This document shows, piece after piece, positions 14,001-26,100 of a DNA stretch of 64,000 nt (its first letter is position 1; every line of letters starts with the position of its first letter). Source of the stretch: Rhabdornis inornatus (taxonomy: Eukaryota > Chordata > Aves > Passeriformes > Rhabdornithidae); assembly GCA_013397075.1 (NCBI GenBank), contig VWZS01003783.1, forward strand, positions 784,859-848,858. Reading direction: 5' to 3'. Under the pieces are notes generated by a model. That model was not told where the DNA came from. It searched no databases and worked only from the letters and a program-made list of their open reading frames with translations. The position numbers and the translations under genes are program-made.

Positions 14001-17000
14001 ATCTCTCCATACTAGTCTTATCCAGTTTGTTATCAGGCCAATTCCTGCTGCTTTAATATTTATCTCTAACCAAAGATTTTCATGGAATGAACCTAAACTA
14101 GGTTTTTAAAGAACAAAGCTGTCTTTATCATCTGATTACCTGCTAGGAAATGATAAGTCCGAACATCCTGGAGCCACTCGGGTTTGATTAGTGGCTCTCG
14201 AAATCCTAAAGTATCAGTGACCAACAAACAAACATTTTCTCATCTGAAATCTATATTGTGAAAACAGTCTATAGCTTGTTGGGCAAAAATAAACAGATTA
14301 GTGCCCCATGCACCTGATGTTTTGTACAGCCTGGGTATTGGCATAACAAGCTTATGAAGTTGAGGCCAGGCCAATTCTGATTCCAGGAACACAGCAAGAG
14401 GTTGATTAAAGTGAGCTTTATACCATCTGTGGTCAGGTTATGCTTGGTATAGTTCATCTATCTGCAAGAGTAGCAATAAATATGCCATTAGAGAGAACAG
14501 GTTTTCATGAATTGAGAAAAGAGATGGGAGGTGACTAGGAAGATGGCTTCTGCTTATCAGTAAGGATTTGAGAAAGAGTGGCTCCCTGTCACCTGTGAGA
14601 GAAGATCATGCACAAAGGAAAGCTAGTACTGGGAGATGCTCCCTCGGAAATGAATTTATGATTCAAACTTAGATTCATTCCAATATTTAATCAATTAAAT
14701 TTGGTATAGGCATTTTGGCAGAAGATCAAAGTCTACATTAGCAAGACAGCAGCAAAATATATATCTGGTTAGGAGTGACTGGCTCTCAGCTGCATCACTC
14801 TCCTAATGAAATTGAAAGTAAAGACCAAATTATAGCCAGGGCATAAACAGGCACAGTTTAATTGTCTTCAGTGGTATGGTGCATATTTATGCCAGATATA
14901 GGTTTTGCCACAGAAGGTCAGTCTGTAACTAGTACTTTTTTCTCCACATCTTTTGGCTAACCCTGGTCAGCTGTCCCTCCCACCACAAAAATTACTTGAT
15001 TCTATGTACATGCCATTTCTGATCCATCCACAGTATAGGCCTTGTGCCAGCTCCTGCTGTGGATGGTTTGGCAGGGAACTCCATTGAGATCTGAATTACC
15101 AGCACACATAATCACCAATGTCAGTTGTTAAATATGAGGCAGTTTTTTATCAAAGGAAAAAGCAGAGATTATAATTTGTGATTAATTTCTTGTTTAATGT
15201 TTTGTTATCTCAATCATCCAATTGAAACCAGAAAATACTTGTTAGAGCCTGTAAACATTTTAGCACTGAACTCATAAGAGTTGGACTACTACAGGAAACA
15301 CTTTCCATGTTTAAGAGAAGGCAAGAAATAGATAGCTGAGAAAAGTAATGTGTATCATTTTAGCAAGTAAAGCAATACTGTGTTCTCAGATCCACTTACA
15401 CTGGAGTAATTCAGAAACACTTCTGTTGCCATTTTCACTGGGATTTTGATATAAAATTTTCCAAAATGGGCTATGTGTGTATATATAGTAATAAAAACAT
15501 AAGGCATATTCCTAATAGTAATCTATATTAGTAAGTTTCTTTGAACTAGTCTTGGCAAAGAAAATTAACCTACTTGTTACTTAATAGTTTTAAGCTTTAC
15601 TCCTTTTTTGATCAGTTTAATGTAATTTTTGATGACCAGAATAGTTCTTAAAATGTCAAGTACACAGTTGCTTTTTAGGCATTAAGATTAACGTACACAA
15701 CTCCCATTAGCTTTGTTGGTGGATGGATTTTAGGATAAATGTTTTATTTGACCAGGCTAATTCTAGTCTCTTTTCTTCTGGATTTTGTGGTTGAGCTTCT
15801 TTTGCCTATAAACAAAGCCATATACCAGACTCAGGATGGTGTGTCTTTTTCATCATTTAATACCACAGAATCTTCCTGGAAACCTTAAGCCATAAGAGAA
15901 ATATATTTTGGAAGTTATGTACCTTTCATGTTCTTGGTCTCATACAGATAGATGTTTGACTATTCTCATCATTTTAAAGCAGCAATTTTAAGCATTAAAT
16001 TCTTCATTGAACATCTTAAAAGACATCTTCTTCATTTAAACCCAAAATTACAAGGTCAAAAAAATCCATATTTTGGACTCTCTGTGAAGCCAAGTCTCTC
16101 CATTACAAGCTGGGAATCCATATGGGTACTTTATTTGATCTTCAGTAACAGAATCCTTTCAGATTTATTTATCTATTTAGACAAAATTAAACAGATTAAG
16201 ATAAGGAGCCAAGTTCACAAGAAAGAGCTAGCCATGTCTTAGGGAACACGAAAAACTGATTCTGTGGTTACCATGGTGAATGACAAGATTCCCAAATGCA
16301 GGTCCAAGACTTGTCACTACTTTTGCCACATCTCCTAAGTTTAGCATCACTGAGGATATTCTGAGTGTTTGGGTCACAAGCCTAAGGTGGAAAACTGTCA
16401 GTTCTTAGGTTGGTTTTAGGTTCAGTTTTATCTTCAGCTTAGGTGAGTGGAAAATGCATGTCATGGGGAAGGCCAGCAGAACAATCCCATTATACAGAAG
16501 CTTAGGTAACAGTACTCACCCAGCCGTAGACAGCAGTGTGCATAACACATGCACAGCCTTTAAGTCAATCTCAAAATAACTGTCTGATAGCATGTGACTC
16601 ATAAATTTTAGAAGGGCTTATATCCTTGCAGAGTTTTTTTCACAGAGGAGGCAAAGGGATGGACTTCACATCTGCAGTAAAACACTGGTTTGTGTTTAAA
16701 TGTTTGCTCTGCTTCTTGGTATTGTGAGAAATAGCCACTGGATGATTTCTAAACATAGGGAACACAGCTTTTTCACATACTTCAGTTTTGGGTAAAGCTG
16801 AATTCACTTTTTGTGAATTTTATAAAATTTAGACCAAGGCATGTATCTGGTAAGAAAATTGCAGCTCCATTGCTGAAATTTCAGAAAGGTAGTTGCAGGT
16901 GAAAATAGAAAGAAGTGCAGGAATGGCATCATTACTAAAAGGTTCTTCTGAAACTTGCATTTTATTTGCAAGAGATCTTGAAAAAGCAGTCATATAAACA

Positions 17001-19886
17001 CAATTGCCCAGTGGTATCTAATTACATTACCAGGATACACTTGTCACTGAGATTATGTGCCACAGTAAGTGCAATAATAAATAATATCAGAGAAGGATTT
17101 GCTGAAGAAATTCCAAAGGCTGAATCGCCATTTTTGTTAAAATAATTACATCGGGAAGAGTTTCAAAATTACAAGAAGAGCCATTCACTTAAACCATGTA
17201 GAAAGGATTAAACAGTGGTGGTGGTGGAACATTGAGATCGTCTTTGGCCCATCCTCAACAGAGCTGAGAGTATGTGAGTGCTCACAAAATTCTTACCTCA
17301 GCAGGAATTTTCTACATTAAGTTTTGATGTGTTCTTTTTAATTCCTCCCTTAAATAACATCTATTGGGAGACATATTTCAAGTAAGACAGGCTTTCTTTC
17401 TTTATTTTTGCATCATCAGCTGCTGTTAAAACTGAGAAATGAAAGGCTAAATCTTAACCAAATGGGAAAAAAGAGTGGAGAATATAGGCTGCCTGCATGA
17501 AAAAATACGTAGGGGGCCAAAAATCTATATGGCACCAGACTAGAAATAAAACTTGTCTGTCCCTAGAGTAACTCATGACATTTAAAGCCATGGGACTCTG
17601 GATAATATTTGTCCATTGTACTGAAAACAATCTGGACCCAGAGGTTATCATTCATATTTCTCTTACATAGAATACATTACCTTTTTATTGATGTAAATCA
17701 AAGTGATCATTTATATGTCTTAAAGAGTAAAGATCTAGGGCCAAGAAACTTTGCTTTTCTAATTTCCTTATTTCTGCAGCCTTCATGTGAGGAGTTATCG
17801 TTGAGCATATCCAGAGTCCATTATCTGTAGATTATTATAGCCTACCATGAAAAGAATGCTTGATCTTTAAGGCAAGCATTCAAGATTTCAGATTGGAGGT
17901 GGAAGTCCTCTAGAGTCCTATTAATTTATGTCGTACAAGTAGACAGACAGACTTGTGCACTGTACTGTTGCCTATGGAAGAAGCTCTAAAAGATGAATTG
18001 GGAATCTATAATTCCCTGCAGGTACCCATATATGAGTTAGGAGGGAAACTGGATTAAGATGCTGAGGAAACTGTACTTATATTCCCTCCTAACTACTCCT
18101 CTGGGGAATAACTAAGATACTGAATTTAATAAGGCTTGAATTTGGAACAGAATTCACACAGCTAAAAGGATTTTTTGGGGGTAAGAGCTCTGGCCATACT
18201 TCGGAGATTCCTGTGGTAAACGTAAAGGAATCAAAGACAGAATGTGCATTTATATTGGATCATGTCCCATCTACAGTTAACTGCTCATCTTAATTTTAAC
18301 TTCCTCCTTCTTTACTATCTTCACTTAATAAAACACATTTTATTTCGAATTTCTAAAAATCCAATCAACCTCAGAACATTCTAATAATCTTGGTTCAGAG
18401 AATGATGAAATGGAACTAGGCAAATGGAAAGGATGCTTGGTGGAAATGTCCCATTCTTAGATTAATTTCTTTGAACAGTTAAATATAAACTATGAAGTTT
18501 TTATTATATAGTTAATTCCATGGGAACATTTATTAGTGTTTTTTCATTGGTGTCTAATATCAGCTTTAGCCTTCATTATTATTGTAAAAGCTAATTGGCA
18601 AATAAGGACTTTTCTAAAAGTATTTGAAATACAGAAAAACTATTCCATTAGATAAACACGTCATAGACACCTTTGACACATAATGAAAAAACTCCTAAGG
18701 TAAATATCATAGTAAGTGCTACAATATCTCAACTGGATTTAAACCCTGCAAATTTCTTGCCCTCCTGACCTTTGAATATCTACAAGATCATCAATTTTAA
18801 AACTTCCATGTCATTAAAAGGAAATTGAAAAAGTCTCAATTATCTGTGCTGAGGAATATTGTTCTTTTGAAAGCACAAACTGTGTGTTGATAGTACTGCA
18901 GAATGCAAGACTAAACAAAATTTAGAAAGTTATTTTGTCTTTATGCTTCCTTTGACTCAAGCCACCTATAAAATATGCATCACAGAAGAAAAATGTAAAT
19001 CCCATCTAAATATTGTCCAGCATTTTTCTGTAGGAGAAGTTTTATGTGATTCACTAATTACAAGGAAAGGCATAGTTAGAATGTCTGTGATTTTATATAG
19101 ATACACTACCCACATACTGCTTTCACCTTTTCAAAACCCAAAAGCATTCTGAGTTATATTCAGAGGCGACTAAGTCTGGTCTGTCATTGACTGTGACACA
19201 GTACCATACAGACCAAGGTAACCAGGAATCAGAAACCCAGATAGTTTGGGTAAGCAGAGACACCACTGTGCATCTCCCATAGGTGGCAACAGGAAGATGT
19301 TTACAAAGTGATAAAAATTTAACAGGCAAATGCCAACTGTGACCAAGTTTCAAGTTTCTGCTTTTCCTCTAAATCTTCAATGTTACATTAAAATGTTCTT
19401 CATCAGCACATCAGCCATTTGAAAGTAAAGCAAGATTCATGTGCTAGAGGAGGGCAGATGGTCTGGCTAGTTCTAGTGAAAAGGTCTGGGAACCTCTGAA
19501 TTGAATGACCCAACTTTCAGTTTAGTGGAAGCTGAAAGAACAATGAGAAATTTCTTCAGGCAAGTGATGCTTCTTTCTTGGTCACTTAAGAATTGTATGT
19601 AATGGAAGTTAGTAGTGTTTGATAAGCATTTGGAGACCCTTAGATGTAAAATGCTATTTAAATGGTAATATAACTATGTATTTATGCATGAGAGAGGCTG
19701 AAGTGGGATTGGCTTGCTGTCAAAAACTGTCAGACAGAAATAGGATTCCTTCTGGATAGTTGTCTTGAGAATTCCTACTGCTACCTAAGAGACTTACTTG
19801 GAAATAGTTGCCAGTGTGTTAGGAGCCAGTAGATACGACACGAGACTAGATATGAAAATAATTTCATTCTACTAATAGCTCTGACC
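14001..19886. other. AT-rich unique non-coding DNA
   Basis: No coding or RNA gene is recognised. It contains a 13-bp inverted repeat at 18035-18094. Open frames stay under 100 codons. Confidence 0.65.
18035..18094. repeat. 13-bp perfect inverted repeat, 34-nt spacer
   Basis: AGTTAGGAGGGAA at 18035-18047 pairs with TTCCCTCCTAACT at 18082-18094. A match this long at this spacing is only mildly unexpected by chance in 64 kb (my estimate is about 0.1 expected). Confidence 0.85.
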
Positions 19887-19887
19887 T

Positions 19888-19946
19888 TAACTATTTTGTG
19901 ATCTTTGACATGTCATTATTCTGCCTTCCTATTCTTTCCTAGATGT
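19888..19946 (+). mobile_element. Possible ancient MIR/CORE-SINE-like remnant
   Basis: The stretch resembles the MIR consensus around 'ACTAGCTGTGTGACC..GGGCAAGTCACTTAA', with ACTATTTTGTGATCTTTGAC and TGTCATTATT at the corresponding places. I judge identity at about two thirds over some 50 bases. It is short and could be chance, and it needs a sensitive profile search. Confidence 0.3.
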
Positions 19947-20933
19947 TGTCAAACTTTTCCTCTTTTGAAAATTTGTAAGCGCAAAGAAGGAGAGGGGAAT
20001 TATGAGCTCTAATGACCCAGCTGCACAAACAGAGACATTGCAATAATGACTTCATGGCATTCTAGCCACCTTCAACCTCTGTCTAGCTTCTTATCAGAGG
20101 CAGTGACTGTCTTCTGGTTTATATTTTTGTGATGAATTAAAAAAGGAAATCTACTTATTATATTGATGTTTGTGCAGTATCACTACTGCTGTTGTTATCA
20201 CTGCTAGTACTATTCATAATTTTAATAAAGTTGTTACACACATATTTGTATAAAAATTGTTTAGCTGTACATTAGGGTCTTAGACTACAAATTCCCATAA
20301 CAGAGATATTCTGGGCATCTGAATACATTAAAAGCAGACATCAGTCTCAGTTTGGTTACAGAAAGAGCTGTAATGCATTCTTACAGGTCTTGATCTGAAC
20401 AACAGAGTGACCTTGAACCCCACCAGATTTATGTAGGTAGTAAATTAATTCTTTTCAGAATATGAAGAAGCCGTAGGACATACATATTTTTGTCTTGAGA
20501 GGTACACGGAGAAATATATGCATGAGGAAGATTGTACATATTCCCTTTCAGTTCATTGCATGTGCCTTTAAAATAGTCATATTCAGAATAATCAGATTAA
20601 TCTATAATCTGTCCATGAAAAATTCATGCTTTGAATTTTCCTTTAAACATTATGCTTTATTGATTTTCAAGTGTCATGAAAAGGACATGTAATTATTTAG
20701 CACAAAAGAAAAACAGGTTTAGATCTTTCAATAAACAGAGGAGACAGAAGACTCATAACAAGAAATGACAGTTTGCAGACCTTATTTCATAAATTATGGA
20801 AAAACAAACAGAAAGAAAGTAATAACAATTTAATGGTTATAAATCAACTAAAGGAAGATAATGCAAAATATTTTCTGTGATTATCTGATTGACTTTTTTT
20901 ATGCATTCCTTTTAATCACATTTTATACTTCAT

Positions 20934-20980
20934 GGGGTTTTTTTTTGTTTGTTTTGGTTTGTTGTTCTGTTTTCTTTATT
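20934..20980. repeat. T-rich run with G clusters
   Basis: Low-complexity sequence starting GGGGTTTTTTTTTG and continuing as GTTT-type words. Similar runs recur at 29829-29862 and 54151-54231, and in the opposite orientation at 49474-49530. Confidence 0.8.
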
Positions 20981-22234
20981 AAAGCCAGTAGAAATTACTT
21001 TTTGTAGCTAAAATGTTTGCAGACAGAGAACACAAGGTCACTTCTATGAAAATAACCTGAAATCTAAATTTAGGTTTGCATGCATGAGGATTTATAGTAG
21101 AACTGCTTGGATGTCTATCTAATCAAGAAGTAAGAACAGTACCATATGACTTTGTTGATCAAGGCATCCAAGACACAAATACTCTGTAAAAAACAGTTCA
21201 TATTCAGTCCCTAAAATGAACAACTTTTTAAAGAAGTTATTTGAATTCTGAGTATTTTATAAATTTGAACAACCTGCAATCTGCTCATAGATCTGGCAAA
21301 AGGATTTAAATAAATTATTCATAACAAGCCATTCACCATCTATGTTCTAAACAATATCCATCAATATCCAGTGGTCCTGAAGGTGTCTATATGACCAAAA
21401 GAAAAAGGATAAATACAGATATGAGAGTGAACTGTTCCATATTATGCTTGAGAAAAGTAAAGAAAGAACTTGTTACTTCAACCTATAATCCACAATTTAA
21501 AAACAATTACTAAACTAACTTTTGAAATAAAATTTCCAGATTTTGTTTGCATTATATTGTTCCACAGGTCAATATATTGTGTAGGGAGCAGTTTGTTAGG
21601 TGAGTCCCTGATTTGACAGTGTTATGTGTCACGACCCTTGATCTAGTTAAACCAGCCAAAAATTCAAAATTAAGTAATATTTCCCTCAAAGTACTGAAGC
21701 TACTCTAATCTAGTGAAGATTCTGTAATATTGGACAGGAGAAAAATAAACTAACTGTTTGAACACGCTTCTGTATAAGAACAAACAAATAACATTTTTTC
21801 TTTAAATGACCAAAAATCCATTCCATAATAGAAGATACTATATTGCAATATTACATGGCTTCAATTCTCTAAAACTGTAGCAATCTCTGTTGTTCAAAAT
21901 GTAATCAGATGGGACATGCATTCATGTGTAGACTGTGGCCTAAACTGTATATATTTGGATGTGCAAGGTCAGGTCTTGAATCCATAGGTGTCAGTAGGAA
22001 CTCAAAGGAATATGGACACCCTCAATGGAAATAATAAGGAATCAAAGATTATAACAATTTTGTTGTGTTTAAAGTAATAAATCCAAAATCTGGGCCCTGA
22101 TATAGCACATGGATAACACTTAGGTATTTTAGTTCTCCTTTATTCCCACCCCCCCCACCAATCTGCCCATGGGTGTATAGAAACAGTGACATGGGACAGA
22201 TTCTGGGACATCTGATCTGTTGTACAACTAGCTC

Positions 22235-22274
22235 AGCATTTTAGCTCTCATTTTCCTATGAGAGCTAAAATGCT
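22235..22274. repeat. Perfect 17-bp inverted repeat with 6-nt loop
   Basis: AGCATTTTAGCTCTCAT (22235-22251) is followed by the loop TTTCCT (22252-22257) and the exact reverse complement ATGAGAGCTAAAATGCT (22258-22274). The pairing stops at 22234/22275. The hairpin is too short for a usual pre-miRNA, and no T run follows it. It probably arose by a template-switch or snap-back replication event. Function is unknown. Confidence 0.95.
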
Positions 22275-23448
22275 CTCAAACCCCCAAGTTATGTGGTCCA
22301 TCATGCCCTCTGGAAAAGCCATACTTTAGGTGTGAGATAAATTTTTAATAAATAAACCCCCCAGTGAACATTTAAGGAATCTGATTTTGGGGCTGGAATG
22401 TCTGCGAATGGGTTGTGGTGACTATTCTATTAGCAAACTCGCAAACTATTCCTGAGAATTTTTTTTGTAAAAAACTGTTTCTTTATGTCATTACTGTATC
22501 AGTACCGGGGAACGGACTATGCTAATAATTGTACAGCATAGACAATTACATTTTCATTCCTGGAAAAATCTGTCTATCCATTCATGCGTTTGCAGGCCAG
22601 CAGACTTCCTGAGAATTCCCTGGCAAAAATAAAGGGATTCAGTTCCTTTTTCTTTTACAAGTCACAGACCCTGATACACTTCAAAGAATTCCATATTTTC
22701 AGGCTGTAGGGAGTTACCACATCTCAATGCAAAGTTTTACTCTCAAGCATATAGCATATCTGCATGTTTTTTCATGATTAAACACAGCATCCTTCAAAAC
22801 ACAGGGAGGTTTCATTTCCAGTATAGAATTTATCATTATTTAGTGTTTACTGTGGGAGGAAAATCATCGTCGTGTGGGTAGCAGAAACCAGTAATAAAGA
22901 AATATTAATTGCATCATAAATGAGATTCATGTAGTACTTAGAGACTTTGGTTTTAGGGCAGCTGCACTGTGGGAAGAATCTGTAAAGGAATAGGTTTCTC
23001 TAACTTCATACTCTTAGTTATAGACTTTAGGAGACCTGCGGTAGTACAGTTTGTGTTAATGTTGAGTAATAAATATAAAGAAAGCTTTCTCTGATTGCCT
23101 TCTTGAAAATATGCATTCCTAGTATAAAGAACATGTAGCACTTGTAATTGAGGCTCCTGAGAACAATATATTTTCTACTTTACAAGAAAAGAAAATTTAA
23201 GCTGAGGGAGAACATCCTTGAGATTTCTGAGAATGGTACTAGTCCTAGTACTAGTTTCATTATCTGTCTAACACCAGGCTAAAAGGGCATATGAGATGAA
23301 TCTCATAGAGGAGATGAAAATTAAAGGGAAGGCATCTTCAAATATTGCTCACTAGTCCCTTAAGGAATATCTGGTTCTTTCCCATGCATTTTCAGACTTT
23401 AAAAAAAAAATATTTAGTAAATGATCTTATTAAGTTTAGCCAGGGGTA

Positions 23449-23463
23449 TGTGTGTGTGTGTGT
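23449..23463. repeat. (TG)n dinucleotide repeat
   Basis: Seven TG units plus one T. Short and unremarkable. Confidence 0.9.
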
Positions 23464-25274
23464 CTGAGAGACAGGAAGGCTTGGGGGCTGTGTGTTATAG
23501 TAGGATTTTTGTCTTGTAATTACTTGGAAGAGTCTGAATTCCTGAGGCATGTCAGACAAGTGATATTTGTCTGATTTAGGTAAAAGATGTTAGGTAATGT
23601 CTGAAAGAGCACAAGTTACTCGAATAGAATATTCCATTAACTAGCATACATAGTACTTGGAGTCACATATAGTAAGAACGTTGAATTGTAGCTACCACTG
23701 AGGCTGGCAACACAGGTGTTCAGGTATGACTGAGTGGGGGAAGTAGGTTTGAATGCTTAAAAAAATAAAATAGAATTGGAGAGGAGGTTTATCCCAGAAA
23801 ACTAATCTAATTGCTATTTTTTTGATAAATGAATTTTTTTAAAAGGCTATATTGTCTAAAATACTTATTATATTGTTTAAATTAATCAGCAGGAGGATTA
23901 TTGCATTCTAGAAGAGATGGAGAGGGCACCTTGAGCCAGCACTTCCTGTTCTTAAATTCATTGGGAAGGAGACTGAAAGTGTGTAGAAACTTATAAGCAA
24001 ATACCAGCTCCTTCTGCATTAGGTTGTTTTGCCAGGGAGGATTCACCTCGCTAGCTAAGTGTGCACTAGAAAAATACGTGATGTCTGGGTTGCTCAGGGT
24101 CTTCCATTCTTTAGTACATTCCAATTTTATCATCCTTCTGGCTTAGACAATGTTCCTATGTTCCAATGTTTCAATTTTTGAATTTTGTCTTTGCAGAGAA
24201 AGAAAAATACCACAAAAACAGTCGGTTGGTTTGAAAGTCAGAATGTGATCAAAATTTCTTTCTTTGCTATTATTTTCAATGTAATTAATGTCTCTTCTAT
24301 AATTTGTATTTTTAAAAGCTTTCTTTCTCCATTTTCATTATATAGTATTCCCCTTTTGAGAAATGAGATGAATACATGTTTCCTGTCTTCTGTGCATTTA
24401 TTGTCTTCTGTGATCATTATGGAGATTCCACAAGGATTCCACTAAAGGGGTTCCACAAGCAGGTGAGGTCGACTTTCCAAAGGGATTTTACAACAAAGAT
24501 CATAGATTAATCTCTTTCTGAAAAGCAGAGAAAGTCAGTAGAAAATTTCACCCAGAAGCAATTTTCCAGTTTCTTTAATTTTCTTACAGATTTTATTAAT
24601 TTGCCCTTCAAAATATTTTCCATTAATGTCTTTGAACTTGGAATTTGATTCTGCCAAGGTCATTTATATTTTAAATTGCCAACTGTTATCTCTTTCAAAG
24701 CTGTAATTTATAGTTTTTCAGAAAAATGAATTTTTGAGTACATCTGTGACAACTTATTTTTACTTTTTAAGGCTTTGGGGTATTGGTTATTTTTTTTGAG
24801 GGGATTTTTTTCGGTCTTTTTCAGAATTCAGTCCAGAGTTAAACACCTATTTCCAGTGGTCAAAATCTGAATGACTTATCCTAAATACATGCCGGTTTGA
24901 TGGATTTATACAATTCATCTACCTGCAGCTGGATGAGAAAGAATGAGATCCTGCTTTCATCTCATTGATATACCATCCAGTATATTAGTCTTCACAATGA
25001 AAAGACACTATTTCAATATGAATACATGTAGACAAAATTCTCCCTTGGTATTAACTTTTAAAATAAAAATTAAGTGTAGGAAAGGACTAATCTTGTGACA
25101 GTTTTTTGCTGTGAGGAGGGTGACTGAGGGACTAGAGCATGTGAACTTTAAGGGTGTTAACTTCACATTTCTAAGCTTTTCAGTGAGGCATTCTGTCAGT
25201 AAAAACATTAAAAGGAGTTGCATGTCTAAACAAGCAAAGTAATTATTTTTTAATATCAGACAAAGGAAAGATGA

Positions 25275-25312
25275 TTCTGCTACAATGAAGATTCTGCTTC
25301 ATTGTAGCAGAA
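25275..25312. repeat. Perfect 16-bp inverted repeat with 6-nt loop
   Basis: TTCTGCTACAATGAAG (25275-25290) is followed by the loop ATTCTG (25291-25296) and the exact reverse complement CTTCATTGTAGCAGAA (25297-25312). With a one-base bulge the stem extends by GAT/ATC. The nonamer GATTCTGCT also occurs as a direct repeat at 25273-25281 and 25290-25298, so direct and inverted copies overlap. It is a candidate template-switch product, with no evidence of an RNA gene. Confidence 0.95.
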
Positions 25313-25781
25313 ATCTACAATGCCCAAGTGAAGTCCACTATGTACTAAAAGTTTCCTAGTTTATATTATATTTCATGAATGTACAATAATGTTGTATCTG
25401 GTTAGAATTATACTTGCTGTGTGAAAAATCTTGCATTTCATGGAATTTATTGCTGAGGAAAGAAGAGAAAACATGATTTTTATGTTTGTCACATATAAAA
25501 CCAATTGTTTTAAACTATCTGTGTGTGAATTGAAGATCATAGTACCAGGAATTTATGCAGGGAAGTTTGTCCTTCAAAATCCAAAGCTGTCCACATTGAT
25601 AGTGTAAATGATTACACTTTCCCATAGCATAAAATGGGGTTTTGAAATAATTCTGTGATATCCCTTATATTTCTTATTAGTTGTCTCCTATTTTCAGTGC
25701 TAGTTTTTAAATTCTGTTCCTGTACATGTGTGCTAATTTTTTATTTGTGGTGTTTTCTATATCCCATATAATGTGAACACA

Positions 25782-26100
25782 ATCATAGAATCATAGAATA
25801 TGTCAAGTTGAAAAGGACCCATAAGAATCAGAGTCCAATCCTCTGGTCCGTGCAGGACTATGTAAAACTAAACCATATTACTAAAAGCATTGTCCTGACA
25901 CTCCTAAAACTGTCAGGCTTGGTGCAGTGACCACTTCCCTGGGGACATCATTCCAGGATCATCCTGTCAGTGAAGATACATTTCCTAGTGTCCAATCTGA
26001 ACTCCTCCAGTCACAACTTCTTCCAGTTTCTTTGTGGTCACCAGCAATTGAGAGATCAGCAGCTCTGCCTCTGTGAGGAGGTACAAACTGATTTCAGCCA
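25782..26100 (-). mobile_element. CR1 LINE 3' end, antisense
   Basis: The plus strand starts with ATCATAGAATCATAGAAT, the reverse complement of the terminal repeat of CR1 elements. It continues through words typical of the CR1 3' region, such as GTGACCACTTCCCTGGGGA near 25926 and AGAGATCAGCAGC near 26050. It is a 5'-truncated copy, as most avian CR1 insertions are. The 5' boundary is approximate because the match fades after about 26090. No coding capacity remains. Confidence 0.9.

Larger units (their letters stand above)
19947..25781. other. AT-rich unique non-coding DNA
   Basis: No gene is supported. It holds a G/T-rich run (20934-20980), a (TG)n run (23449-23463) and two strong perfect hairpins described separately. 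Confidence 0.65.

Noticed and set aside
22235..22274. Hairpin as a microRNA precursor or bacterial-type terminator
   Set aside because: The stem is too short for a standard pre-miRNA, no T run follows the right arm, and the window is vertebrate-like.
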